The notes beneath the pieces are model-generated. The model was not told where the DNA came from. It searched no databases and worked only from the letters and a program-made list of their open reading frames with translations. Below, piece after piece: positions 48,823 through 60,800 of a stretch of 64,000 bases of DNA (position 1 is its first letter; each line of letters opens with the position of its first letter). The position numbers and the translations under genes are program-made. The DNA is from Microplitis mediator (taxonomy: Eukaryota; Arthropoda; Insecta; Hymenoptera; Braconidae): positions 5,022,001-5,086,000 of the forward strand of contig NC_079973.1 in assembly GCF_029852145.1 (NCBI RefSeq), given 5' to 3'.

Positions 48823-51800
48823 GTAAGTTTCTAACTTAATACACATACACCCATATGATAAACACCACATATGTTTATCCACCTACACCTGACCGCAAAA
48901 TAATTCATCTCCACTTTTCATTTCATTAAATACCAATTTTCTTATCATTCATCATTACATATCTGGTATTATTTGTTATCAGTGTCATTACGACTGTTCA
49001 TTAGTCAATGGAATTTTGTTTTTTTTTTCTTGAATTACTGAATTTATATTTCAAAAAATATTACATATTTCTATCACAACCACGAGCTAAATCATTAGAG
49101 CTCGTTAGTCGATGATGGTGTTCCGAGTGTGTATTTACGCTGTTAAAAAATTACGATGAGTCATAAAGTAAACGTAGTGAGAGAATTAATTAGATCGCAC
49201 GTCGTGTCTTAGCAGTATGTACGTATCTACCGTTGACTTAAGTGTTATCGAAATACCTGACTCAAGGCTCCGACACGTCCGGAATTAAATTTTTTTTCTT
49301 CTTCATATATATAACACTCAAAAGCTGGATTATACGCTACATTACGTATATTTAACAAACAGTATGATATATATGTATTTTGTATTAACAATTAATGTCA
49401 TTATCGATTAAAATGTTATTTTAAAAATTTTAAAATTTTAAAACAATTAAACATCCACATATTGGACAAATAATTTCTTATGAATAAATATAAATTTATA
49501 TACACATACTTTAGCTGGATAAAGTTATTTTATAAATTAATATGTTTATATGACATTTAATTAAATTTCATTAATACAATAATAATGTACAGGTTTGGTT
49601 ATTGCTTCCATATTTTTTTTTGTCTTCCCCTACTACTATTATTATCTTAATTGCTCTATAGTCGATGTCAAGAGAAGCCGTTTAGCTTTTCTTCTCTTGC
49701 CTGTATGATTTGCCCTCGGCAACAAACTTTATTTTATTTAATATATATATATATTTTTTATTAAACGATTTAGTGTAGACGTAAATGCATACATATATGT
49801 GTGTATATATGTATATATATAACACAAGTTAAAAAAATGTCGTAGTGATAAAAAAAACAGACAATGTTATCATTTGAAATAGTGAAATGTACGTGGATTG
49901 TTATAAATATTACGTGTATTTAAATATATATATACAATTGTTATAATAATATGGACATTATAATATTTAATTTACAAAGAGAAATAGTGCTGTTATGTAG
50001 TTATAAATTGAAATCCATGGATGATAATTCGTTAGATATAAATAAGAGTGCCGATGATTGGGAAGAAAATAGGCATTGGTTTGAATTTGATATTCAACCA
50101 CGTTTTAGAACAGTTGTTGATTATTTTGCAGATGATCATTCTATAATTACAGAGTGAGTAATTATAAATACAATAATTAGTTCATTATTCATTATTAATT
50201 AAACAATTTATAACCTATAAGACAGCTTTTAATTTTTACCTCAAGCATTCGGTTCATGATCGATTCATTTTTACCAGAAAATAAAATACAAAATATATAT
50301 AATACTTTGATATTAAATTTAGTAATACTTACATTGACATTTTAATAAAATATATCACAGTTGTTATATATAAATATAGAGTTAACGTTAAGAAACTGAT
50401 AAATTAATCCCCTGATATTAAATATATTCAAATTTATGCCGTGGATTAATCTAATAAAATATATAAATCATAAAATTTTTTAGACTAATTAAAATAGTAC
50501 ATATATTTATATGTATGGTTAAGTAAAAAAATGGTAGTACAGAGGCGATAAACTACAGACTAAAAACATTTGTCACTTTTTGATAACAAGTACAGTAATA
50601 CCTGAAAAAAAAATTTCTTACATGGGTAATAGGTTTTATTGCCTATAATTTAGATAAGAAATATGTAATTTGTTTTTAAAGATTAACACAGAGATTATTT
50701 ATTTATATTCAATATTTATTTTATTTGTACTTTATATTAATACTAGAACCTACCTTACAATTAATCATCACATCAATTATAATCACTGATTAAGTGATAA
50801 ATTTTCGTCAAAATATCAGGATAATTCCTTTTTCTTCTTATTGATTTATTTTGAGTATTCCTAAAATTAAATAAGTAAATTAAAATTGATCAGTAAATAA
50901 ATTAAATTTTAATTAAAATTACATGAATTCGCTCTTAGCTGCCACGTCAATTATCCACGTCTGCATCGAAAATTTTCATAACTTCACTGACGTCTTCTTG
51001 ATACACGTGCGCCCTGTTGATATTTAAAAAAAAAAAAAACGCATGAATAAATTTATTACTGGTATAAATTTTTAAAATACTATCAGAAAAAAATAATAAA
51101 AAATAGTCACGTGTCGGTATGTCCCCAATGGAATCATGTATATGCACACACAGGTCCATGAACGACAAAGTAATACATGTCTTCACTTACATGACATTAT
51201 TATACATTATAAATTTCCTTAGTGTATAATACTTGTGACCGTGACGGTGACGACTGTTTGATAGTATGACAATTGTATGTAACGTGATGCGATGTTGCCA
51301 TTTTAAATATTTAATAGAGAGTCAGTATGTCTGCAAGCACGAATCCGGTGATTCCTTTATTGATATGAGTAAATATTTATATAAAGTATATAAGAAATAT
51401 TTAAATATCAAGAGGAATTAAAATAAATTTAAACAAACAGATTTCGAGATTAAAATTTTGATGAAAAGAAAAGAAAATTAAAACCTTGATACTGTTTAAA
51501 TTTTCATACCACTCATATATGTATGTATATATATATATATTGTATATGTGCTGACAATGTCGCAGTAACTTTGTAAATTGCTGCTGTTATCTGCTTAGTG
51601 TTTACTTCAATTGTGTATGACTCAACTGTTTGAAAAATAAAAAAAAAACAATAAAATTTATAAATAACAAACAACAAATAATATGTCATATAAAATAAAA
51701 ATATAATAATAAAATCCAGTGAAACGCAATTGTTAATGCGAGATAAGTCTAGCGAGTTTTAAAAGTAAGAAAAACAAAAATAGAAATAAAAAAATACTCG

Positions 51801-54800
51801 TGAACTATTGGCGGGACTCCAGAGATTTGAAAAATAAAAATTTTTTTTTCAAATTTAAACTTTTAATTTATTAATGCAGTTTTAAAGCATTTGTATAAAT
51901 TTATCTAATGGCTTACAGTTATATATATATAAATAATTCCTCTATTCAATCACTATCATTATCACTATTATTATTTTTATAAAAACTAAATTTATCGTAA
52001 AAAAAATGCTTCATCATTTGAATTGACTCTGTCGACAAAATTACGTGTACATTCGTCAAATCATCCGAAGACATACATAACATACCTGTCTGAAAAAAAC
52101 GTGTATCGTTATATGTATGATATATTTCACATATATATATTTATATATAACATACACGTGAATGTGTTATCGCATCATGTCAACTTGGACATATCGCGTG
52201 GCCTTGGAATCGACTGTTTTCATACATTACTTGTCTGTCAGTACTAATATAACATAAATATATATGCATATATATATATATAAATATACAATCATACCCT
52301 TCTTCTTTTTTAATATCATTATTATTTCTTTTTATCGGTTAACAACTTGACATCCACATATATATGCAACCCCTTTTATATAAATGATAATTACAATTTC
52401 CATTTATTTTTTTATTTTATTATTTTATTCTTTATACACCTGGCAATCAGTAACACTCGTGTATCCCGTCAAAACATAACAAATGACGGTATTATTTATT
52501 CTAACCGATGACATGTTACCAGTACCTCGTTCTCCCAACGTTATGTCGTTTAATGCAGTACAGTATTGTTGTACCTATATATCATCGTATATGTGCTGTA
52601 ACTTACAAGTATCCTCAAGTGAAAATAAACTTAAAATGATTACTATTTTAAAAAGTCGAAGACGAATGAACCGAGTTGATTGGTTTTGCCCAGCAAATGT
52701 AAGCTATTTGCCATACGCTTATTTATGTGAATGTGAATGAGAAAAATAATCGGGAAATAATTTTTTACATGACAGTATATAGTACTTTGCTTAGTTTGAT
52801 GCTTTAGTATATTTATATATATGTATTATTTAATTGTATTAAATTTCGCGACCTAGACGAGGCTTCATCACTTCTATGAAGCGGTTTTACTTTGAATTAT
52901 AGTTACCACTCTTATTACTCTAATACGGCTTCTACTAATGTGTCTGGGTTATGTAACTAAGCCGTATATATTTACTGGTATTTAATTTATTTTTTATATT
53001 ATTGTGATATGAAAAATATTATTATTATCACTTGATATCAGTTGGTAAAATAAAAGACAAAATATTGTGTTGATCATATGAAATTATTGTTTGTTACACT
53101 GTCAAAAATTTTTGGATTTGGTGTAGTGTAAAGGTGTGAAATTATGGTGTGAAAATTACACCAAATATCGCGTTAAATTTAGGCGGTGTGAAGTGACAGC
53201 TTTTACACCGTCAAGTAAATGTGTAATTTATGATAATTTTGCGTTAAGAAAAATATTTAAATGTTCAAAATACTATTTAATATCTAAATAAAATTTTTGA
53301 ATTTTTTTTTCAATAAATCAATTACAAAAAAAAAAAAAAAAAAAAAATATGCACATGCAGAAAATTTAAAAAACTATAAGTGCATTTTTTCAAATACTTT
53401 TTTTTTTATAATTTATCACTTTGAAAAAAATCCAAAAATTATTAGACGTCGGTTCACTTCAGTATCATGATCAGTTCGGCTACCAAATTTCAAAACATAA
53501 GAGAAAAAATTTTTAAAAATTTATTTTTTGGTATTTTTAGTTCCAGTATTGTAAACATTTCAATTCATATTTCAAAAATTTCATTTTTGTCAGTTACTGT
53601 TTTGAAATTGGGCAGCCGATTCGTTGTTCATTAATCAAAATTATAATGAGTAACGCGGAATTGGTAAAAAAAGTAGATTACACCATATTGAAATTACACG
53701 GGTAGATAATACACTAGACGGCCGTGTAAAGTTTTTGGGAGCCATTTTTACAAAAAAATTTTTTACAGTAAGATCAAGTACTTATTCATTTTTTTACAAT
53801 AAATTTCTGCTCATTAATTTAAAATTTCATTAATGTTGATAATTAATATTCACATATGAACAATAGAGGATGTAAAGTAACTGATAAAATAAAACAATGT
53901 GTGTTTTACAATGACGACAAAAGACTACTTGAGACATTTTCAAGTGAACGTATATGGCAAAGTAAAATAATAATAACAATAGTGACGTATAATAATTAAA
54001 ACTAAAATTAATAAATTTTGATGTATCAACAGAAATTCCGAGGATCATGGAACTAGCGTCGGCGTCAGCGTCGTCGGCAGCGGAGTCTCAGGTAACGCCG
54101 TCAACGTCGGTGTCAGCGAGCGAGGAGTCGAGAGAGTTAGCGAGACTTTCGAGTCGCGTGTATCCCACGGAAATTTCTACACGGGGGAACGAAGTAACCG
54201 GGTGGAGCACTCGGTCGACCCGTCGACGGTTGATCCAGTGGGTGGCTACATACCCCGTAGTAGACCGACCCCATCTGGTGGATACCACGTGACGGCGCCC
54301 AGGGCGCGGGAACGGTTATACCCACGTCCAAGTTCGTACGTCACCGGTCCGCCGCCCTCGTCACATCTAGAACGTCATCGAGGTGCTATCTCAATGTCTT
54401 CTTGGCTTGGTTACGAGTCTGGATCCACGAGGTACAGCACTGGACCACCACAGCCATCACCTGCAACCACCGACAATTACCAAGAAGAATCAGGTAAGAT
54501 TATTTTACTATTTTTTTATTTCCCTCTATCATCCTTAGTTTTTTTTCTTACATTCAAAAACTACTTCCTCTTATTTACTGATGTTTGAATTACAATATTC
54601 ACTAAAACACCTATGTAATGACTTGAATGCTAGACATACACCTGAACATAAACTCACTCTCCACACAACTAGTTGGCCCGCCGTCAATTAGGCCGTCGTG
54701 GGACATACCATCACGCTCTGCTTTTCTGTCAGGTGGTGGAGTTAACAGCGGAGTCGGGGTTGGAAACATCAGTAGCTGCGGTGGTGGAGGAGTTGGAGTC

Positions 54801-57800
54801 GGCAGTGGTGGCGGAGTCAGTAGCAGCGGCAGTGGCGTTGGTGGCAACAGCGGTTCAATGAGACAGCACAAAAAACAGAGAAGAAAATCACGCAGTGGTA
54901 GCAGTTCACCAAGTGGCTCAAGTCGATCTGGTAGCAGCAGCAGTAGCCGAAGTAACAGCTCTGCTGGCAGTACCTCGGGTGACAGCAGTTCACCTGGTAG
55001 TTCGCCTCATCGCACTGGTAACGCTGCTGTCTCGGAAGACAGGAGGCCGTCGGCGATATGCGTAAGAAATTTACCCGCTCGAAGTAGCGATACCTCACTC
55101 AAGGATGGACTTTTTCATGAGTACAAAAAACATGGGAAAGTTACTTGGGTTAAGGTTGTTGGTGCAGCAGGCGACAGGTATGCGCTTGTTTGCTTCAAGA
55201 AACCCGAAGACGTTGAAAAGGCTCTTGAAGTATCACACGACAAATTATTCTTCGGATGTAAAATAGAAGTCGCACCTTATCAGGGTTATGATGTCGAGGA
55301 CAACGAGTTTAGGCCGTACGAGGCTGAGTTGGATGAGTATCATCCCAAAGCAACCCGTACCCTATTTATTGGTAATCTGGAGAAAGATGTCACGGCGTCG
55401 GAGCTCAAGAAACATTTTGAGCCATTTGGCGAGATAATCGTGAGTATATTTATTTATTTATATATTTTTTAATAAACATTGTTATTAATGTTCATTAAAT
55501 TTATTCTCTCTGTTTTGCATATTCAATGAATTGACACTGATACATTGATTTTTTTTATTTTTGTTTCCAGGAAATCGATATTAAGAAACAAGGAGCTGTG
55601 TCGAGTTATGCATTCTGTCAGTACTCAGACATCAGTAGTGTCGTTAAGGCAATGAGGTCGATGGACGGCGAGCACCTTGGCTCGAATCGCATTAAACTCG
55701 GGTTTGGTAAATCCATGCCGACAACTTGCGTTTGGGTTGATGGTATTGGCGAGTGTGTCTCGGAAAAGTACCTGAATATGCAATTCCACCAATTTGGACC
55801 TATAAATCAAGTGGTAGTTGATCGTGAACGAGGCCACGCGCTTGTATTTTTTGAGCAAATAAATTGTGCTCAAACAGCGGTCAAAGAGATGAGAGGCGCA
55901 TCGCTCAGAGGACGTCGACTGCAAGTTGATTTTGCCTCGAGGGAGTGTCAAGAGACATTTTATGAACATCTTGAACGGCAAGGTGTCACAGGCGAGAAGC
56001 CATGGGACTCTCGACCCTCACCTGCGGCGACATTTGATGTTGCGTGAGTATTACATTTTGCTCAATTAACAACTGAGACAACTCAATTATCTTTACCTCC
56101 ATAATAAACTTTATATATAAACATATTCACATTTTTTTTTTTTTTTCTAATCAATCACAGGAGAGAAAGGAGTTTCGAAGCAGCTGTTACGGTGCCCAAT
56201 GCAGGTAGCAGGTTTACCAGGTACGAAACACCACCACGAGCGAGGACAGCGAGTTATTCACGTACTCCCGGTGGCGGTAGTACACCTGGTGCGAGTCCTG
56301 CTCATCCCACTGCAATGTCACGAACCAGCAGACGATCCTATCAAGCAGATCCGTATTACGAGGGTGACTATACGGAGCCAACGTCCAGGAGATTCCGAAG
56401 CTACGATGAATTCAGTCAGGGCAGCGGTGCGAGCCACGACGACTACGATAGCAGTGTCCTCGGTGACAGCAAACTCAATGACGATGATTTATTGCCACCG
56501 CCACGACGTCATGCTATTCAAAGTGTTGTGACAAGCGTCGAACCTCCAGCACCATCCTCACTATTATTACCACCACCAGACATACGACATCTGCAAAAAG
56601 AACGAGTGCATTTGCTCGAACAACTCGAGGAGTGTCACAGCAGCGGCGATGAGGGATTCGCTCCCAAGAAACGACCGAAGCTCGACAGTTCATCTGCGAT
56701 TCTCTGTGACGATGATGAACCTGAAATAGCTTCGCTTCTCGTAACCTCTCACTCCGGTAGGAAGGGTATGGATGTACGGAGGGTCAGTGATAGTAAAATA
56801 ATCGTCCATCATAACACCCGACGCGGTAGCTGTGAAGGCCGGGGACCGGGTCCCTGTAAAAGACGACGAGATACTTCTAGTAGACATCACGAGCATCATG
56901 ACAGTTCGCGACCTGGTACACCTCTTGTTGACGAAAGACCGGAAAATATCATTCCAAGTGAACCGAGGAGGTTTCGAGAGCGCAGTCAAGAAGGTCCACT
57001 TTCTTTGCCGCTTCCGAGGTTCGCTGCACAGATGATGAATAACAATAATACCAGCAATAGCAATAATAATAATAATATTAACAATAATAATAATAGTAAT
57101 AATAATAATAATAATAATGTTAATGTTAATACTAGTAATAACAGTAATAATAATAATGTTAATAATAATAATATTAACAACAACAACAACAGCAACAATA
57201 ATAATAATATTAGTAGTGGTAGTTGTGTAAGAACAACTAGTGCACCAGCGTCCAAAGTAACAAGTCCATCGTGTGCAGTGAGTTTGTCATCATCGGTACC
57301 TAGTCCAAACGCGGCACCTCAACCACCGGCTTCACCGCCGCCCCGTCATCCAAGCCCGAGTCCAACAAGTTCGGACAGTGAAACCGCGCCACAATCGCCT
57401 AGTCTTGAAGAGCGAATACGTTCACTCGATGAGAAATACGAAAAGTGGTCAGGTTCACGTGCACTAAGTGCTGCTGGTAGTGACGCATTGGCTAAATTTG
57501 ACGCAACTGTGTCTGAAAGATTTAGGTTTCGTCCGACGTTTTTGGATCTTGAGCTCCACGAAGTCCAACCTTCGGACATCGTTAAGTCAGTGCTGGCTAA
57601 AAGAAGTGTCTTTGATGAAGATTCCAAGCGGCTGGAAAATTTCAGTGAAAAATATGAACCACGTGAATTTACCGGTGTCACTGGAATACCCTCATCAATA
57701 ATAAGTACCACGAGTTTGTCGTCTTCATTAGCTAGTTGTAGTACCAGTAGTAGTAGTACCAGTAATAAACCCAGTGTTGGAACTGTAACTGGAACTGTGA

Positions 57801-60800
57801 CTGTGGCCGGTGCAGCAGGAGTAGGAGCAGCGGGAGTAGGAATAGCAGCAGTAGGAATAGGAGGAACAGTAGCAGGAACAGGAACAGTACAGGGGTCGTG
57901 TAGTAGTGGTAAAGTTGGTTTGCAGTATCCATTCCCTAGTCATCCGCCGGTACAGCAATCCAGCAGTACAACATCTTCCAGTATTGGAAACATGGTCATG
58001 CCTCCGTCATCTGCTGTCATAACGACAGTTGCAACTGGTACCACTCCAATGACAACACTCGTATCACCATCACTGAAGACTGATCCAAGAACGGCAGTAC
58101 ACAACTGTGTGCATCCAACACCTGCGACTCCTATCACACCTGGTACGTCAATAAAAACTGCTAGTCCTGAATTACCACCCGTCTCGTTGCCTATGGGATT
58201 TGGTAGCGGCACAGCGGCCAGTATCAACAGTAGCTGCTTCGGTACAATGACATCTGCGAGTAATATCAGCAGTAATATTCCTCAACCACTTGGTGCGTCA
58301 ACTACTCGTACAAGTAACATTGGATCTACCTCGTTGTCATCTGGTACAACTACATCATTATCGACGTCAACATCGTTGTCGTCGTCGGTATCATCAGTAC
58401 CGGCGCCGGTATCATCGTCAAATCCAGTGATGAGTACAATTGCATTAGTCACCACTGCAACAACAACGATAACGACATCGAGTAGTGACACTCGTCATCA
58501 TCATCAAACATTAATCTCATCATCGTCGACGAATCATTCGACGTCGGTGACAAATAATAATTCTATTTCTTCCGCGTCGACGACAGTAATAACGGCAACG
58601 GCAACTTTAACAACTCCAACAACAGCAACAACAACAATAACGTCAACGTCAACGTCAACGACGGATCCATCACGTGTGCGACAACGAAAAGAAGGCGGTA
58701 GTAGAGATAGCAGAGATTCGAGGCACAGTCGAAGTAAAGACGGCTCAAGAAAAAATAAAAAAGATGACAATGATAGTGAGAAAAATCGTAATAAAGAACG
58801 AGACGATAAAGATGAACGTTCGTTGTTATTATCGTCAACGTCAATTGTTACTACGGCAACTGAATCGTCGAATGAAACGACGACAGACACCCACAATAAA
58901 GACATTAAGGAGAGTAAAGAAGCTCGTTATGAACGTAAAGAACGAGAGGAACGTGAGAGGCGAGACAAAGAAGAACGTGAACGACAGGAGCGACGGGACA
59001 AAGAGGATCGCGATAAACAAGAGAGAAAAGAACGTGAGGAAAGGGAGAGACGTGAAAAAGATGAAGAACGTCGCGAAAAAGAGAGGTTGGATAAAGAACG
59101 CAGGGATCGTGAAGAAAAAGAACGTGAGAGAAAAGAACGGGAAGAAGTGGAAGCCCGGGAAAAAGACAAACGTGAAAAGGAAAAAGAACGTTTGGAAAAA
59201 GAACGTAAAGAACGTGAAGAAAAAGATAAACAGGAACGACGTGATCGGGAAGAACGTGAACGCAAAGAACGTGAAATTAGAATAGAACGTGAGAAACAGG
59301 AAAAAGAACGAGTTAGAAAAGAACGTGAGGAGTTGGAAAAACGGGAAAAGGAAGAACGTGAAAGGGTGGAACGTGAACGAAGACGTGAAGAGAAAGAAAG
59401 AATCGATCGTGAGCGCAAACGTGAGAGGGAAGAACGTGAAAGACTCGAACGTGAGAGGCGGAAAGAAAAAGAAGAGCGCGAACGACTGGAGAAAGAAAAG
59501 CGAGAAAAAGAGGAGAAAGATAAACTTGAGAGGGAAAAACGCGAGAGGAGAGAACGTGAGGATCTGGAGAAGCGTGAAAAAGATAAAGTCGATCATGCCA
59601 AGAGACGTGATCGCGATGACAAGGATAAAGACACCAGCAGCAAACGTGAACGGGATGAACGGGAACCAAGACGACAGCCGATTGAAAATCATCAGCATCT
59701 GGCCAATCAAAATCAAAACCAAGCTTCGTCTCCCGCTCCCGTGACCTTAAAACGACGTTGCTCCTCCCAAGAAACTCCTCAGGAAGATGACACCAACAAG
59801 CGAATGAAAATATCTGAGCACAGGCGTGACAGCAAAGACAGACCGCGACAAAATCGCAGATCGGAAGATCGTAAGCATCGTAATGACTCACATCGCACAA
59901 GTCGAGAGAGCAGAGAAAATAGAGACAGCAAAGACTCCTCAACGTCAACTCAGAGCCAAGACAGTCGTGAGAGTCGAGAAACACCACTGCAGTCTCACGC
60001 CAATAGCGAACTAACCAGCAAAGATATTATTTCTTCCAGTCGTGACATTAAAGAGTGTCGCGAAAATCGTGAAAATCGTGATAGCCGCGATAGTCGTGAG
60101 TCGAGGGAGAGTAGAGACAGTCGTGATAATAGAGAAAATAATCGAGATGTAGTGACTAGCAGTGGTGGTGGTGGTGGTAGCAGTAGTAGTAAAGACAAGC
60201 AGCGCAGCAAACGAAATCGATTAGAACGAATGGAAAAAGAACAGCGTGATCGCAGTCCACGTGTCTCTCATGAACTTGACAAGGAATTTCTTACGCGAAT
60301 AGAACTCGCCAAGAGAACAGACTCGAGTCCGCCAAATAATCAGACCGGATCTCATCATCACCATCATCACCATCACCACCATCATCGTGACTCGTCCCAA
60401 CGTGAACATCATCATGTTTCTATAAATTTACACAGCGACAATGATGACGGACACTCGTCAAACCACGAAATGCAAACACGACATCCGTCGCACACAGACA
60501 CTGACAGCGACGAGCCCAAGAAACACTCGATATTTGACATTGTCGACGACGAACCGGCTTACATCAGTATGTACGACAAAGTCAAAGCACGATCGACTAA
60601 AAATATGCAAAAACTCGAGGAGGAAAAACGACAGGTCAGATTGAAAGACAAATTTTCGCAGTTGAAACAAAGTCGTGCCAGAAGAGAAGAAAAGAAACAA
60701 AGTACTTCTTGGGACGGTGACTCTGTCAGTAGTAAAGCACTTACTGAAGACGAGGGTACTTCTGAATCAGATTCAACTCGTGCCAAATCTCTGTCACGTA

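Larger units (their letters stand above)
48823..54032 (+). other. spen: spen intron of 5210 bp between RRM1 and the linker exon
   Basis: A phase-2 intron, GTAAGT to CAACAG. It is AT-rich and mostly non-coding. It contains TA microsatellites (about 49740-49755, 49795-49820, 51524-51540), a protein-like exon candidate on the + strand (49951-50153), a small exon candidate on the - strand (50947-51013), and a TA-flanked repeat element at 53097-53770. The rest (50160-50940, 51200-53090, 53780-54030) shows only AT-rich sequence with no gene I can support. Confidence 0.85.

Noticed and set aside
54047..54292. ATG-initiated + frame MELASASASSAAESQ
   Set aside because: It overlaps spen exon b in another frame and ends after 81 codons. 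The frame that fits the intron phases on both sides is the other one.
56986..57255. Minus-strand Leu-rich frame resembling a membrane protein
   Set aside because: Antisense of the AAT-encoded Asn tract; ATT/TTA reads as Ile/Leu.
58841..59722. Long minus-strand reading frame (293 codons), Phe/Leu-rich
   Set aside because: It is the antisense of the Glu/Arg/Lys-rich spen segment. GAA/AAA codons read backwards as TTC/TTT, which keeps the frame open by composition alone.
59313..59987. Minus-strand frame of 224 codons with many Cys and His
   Set aside because: Antisense of spen coding sequence, with no recognisable domain.
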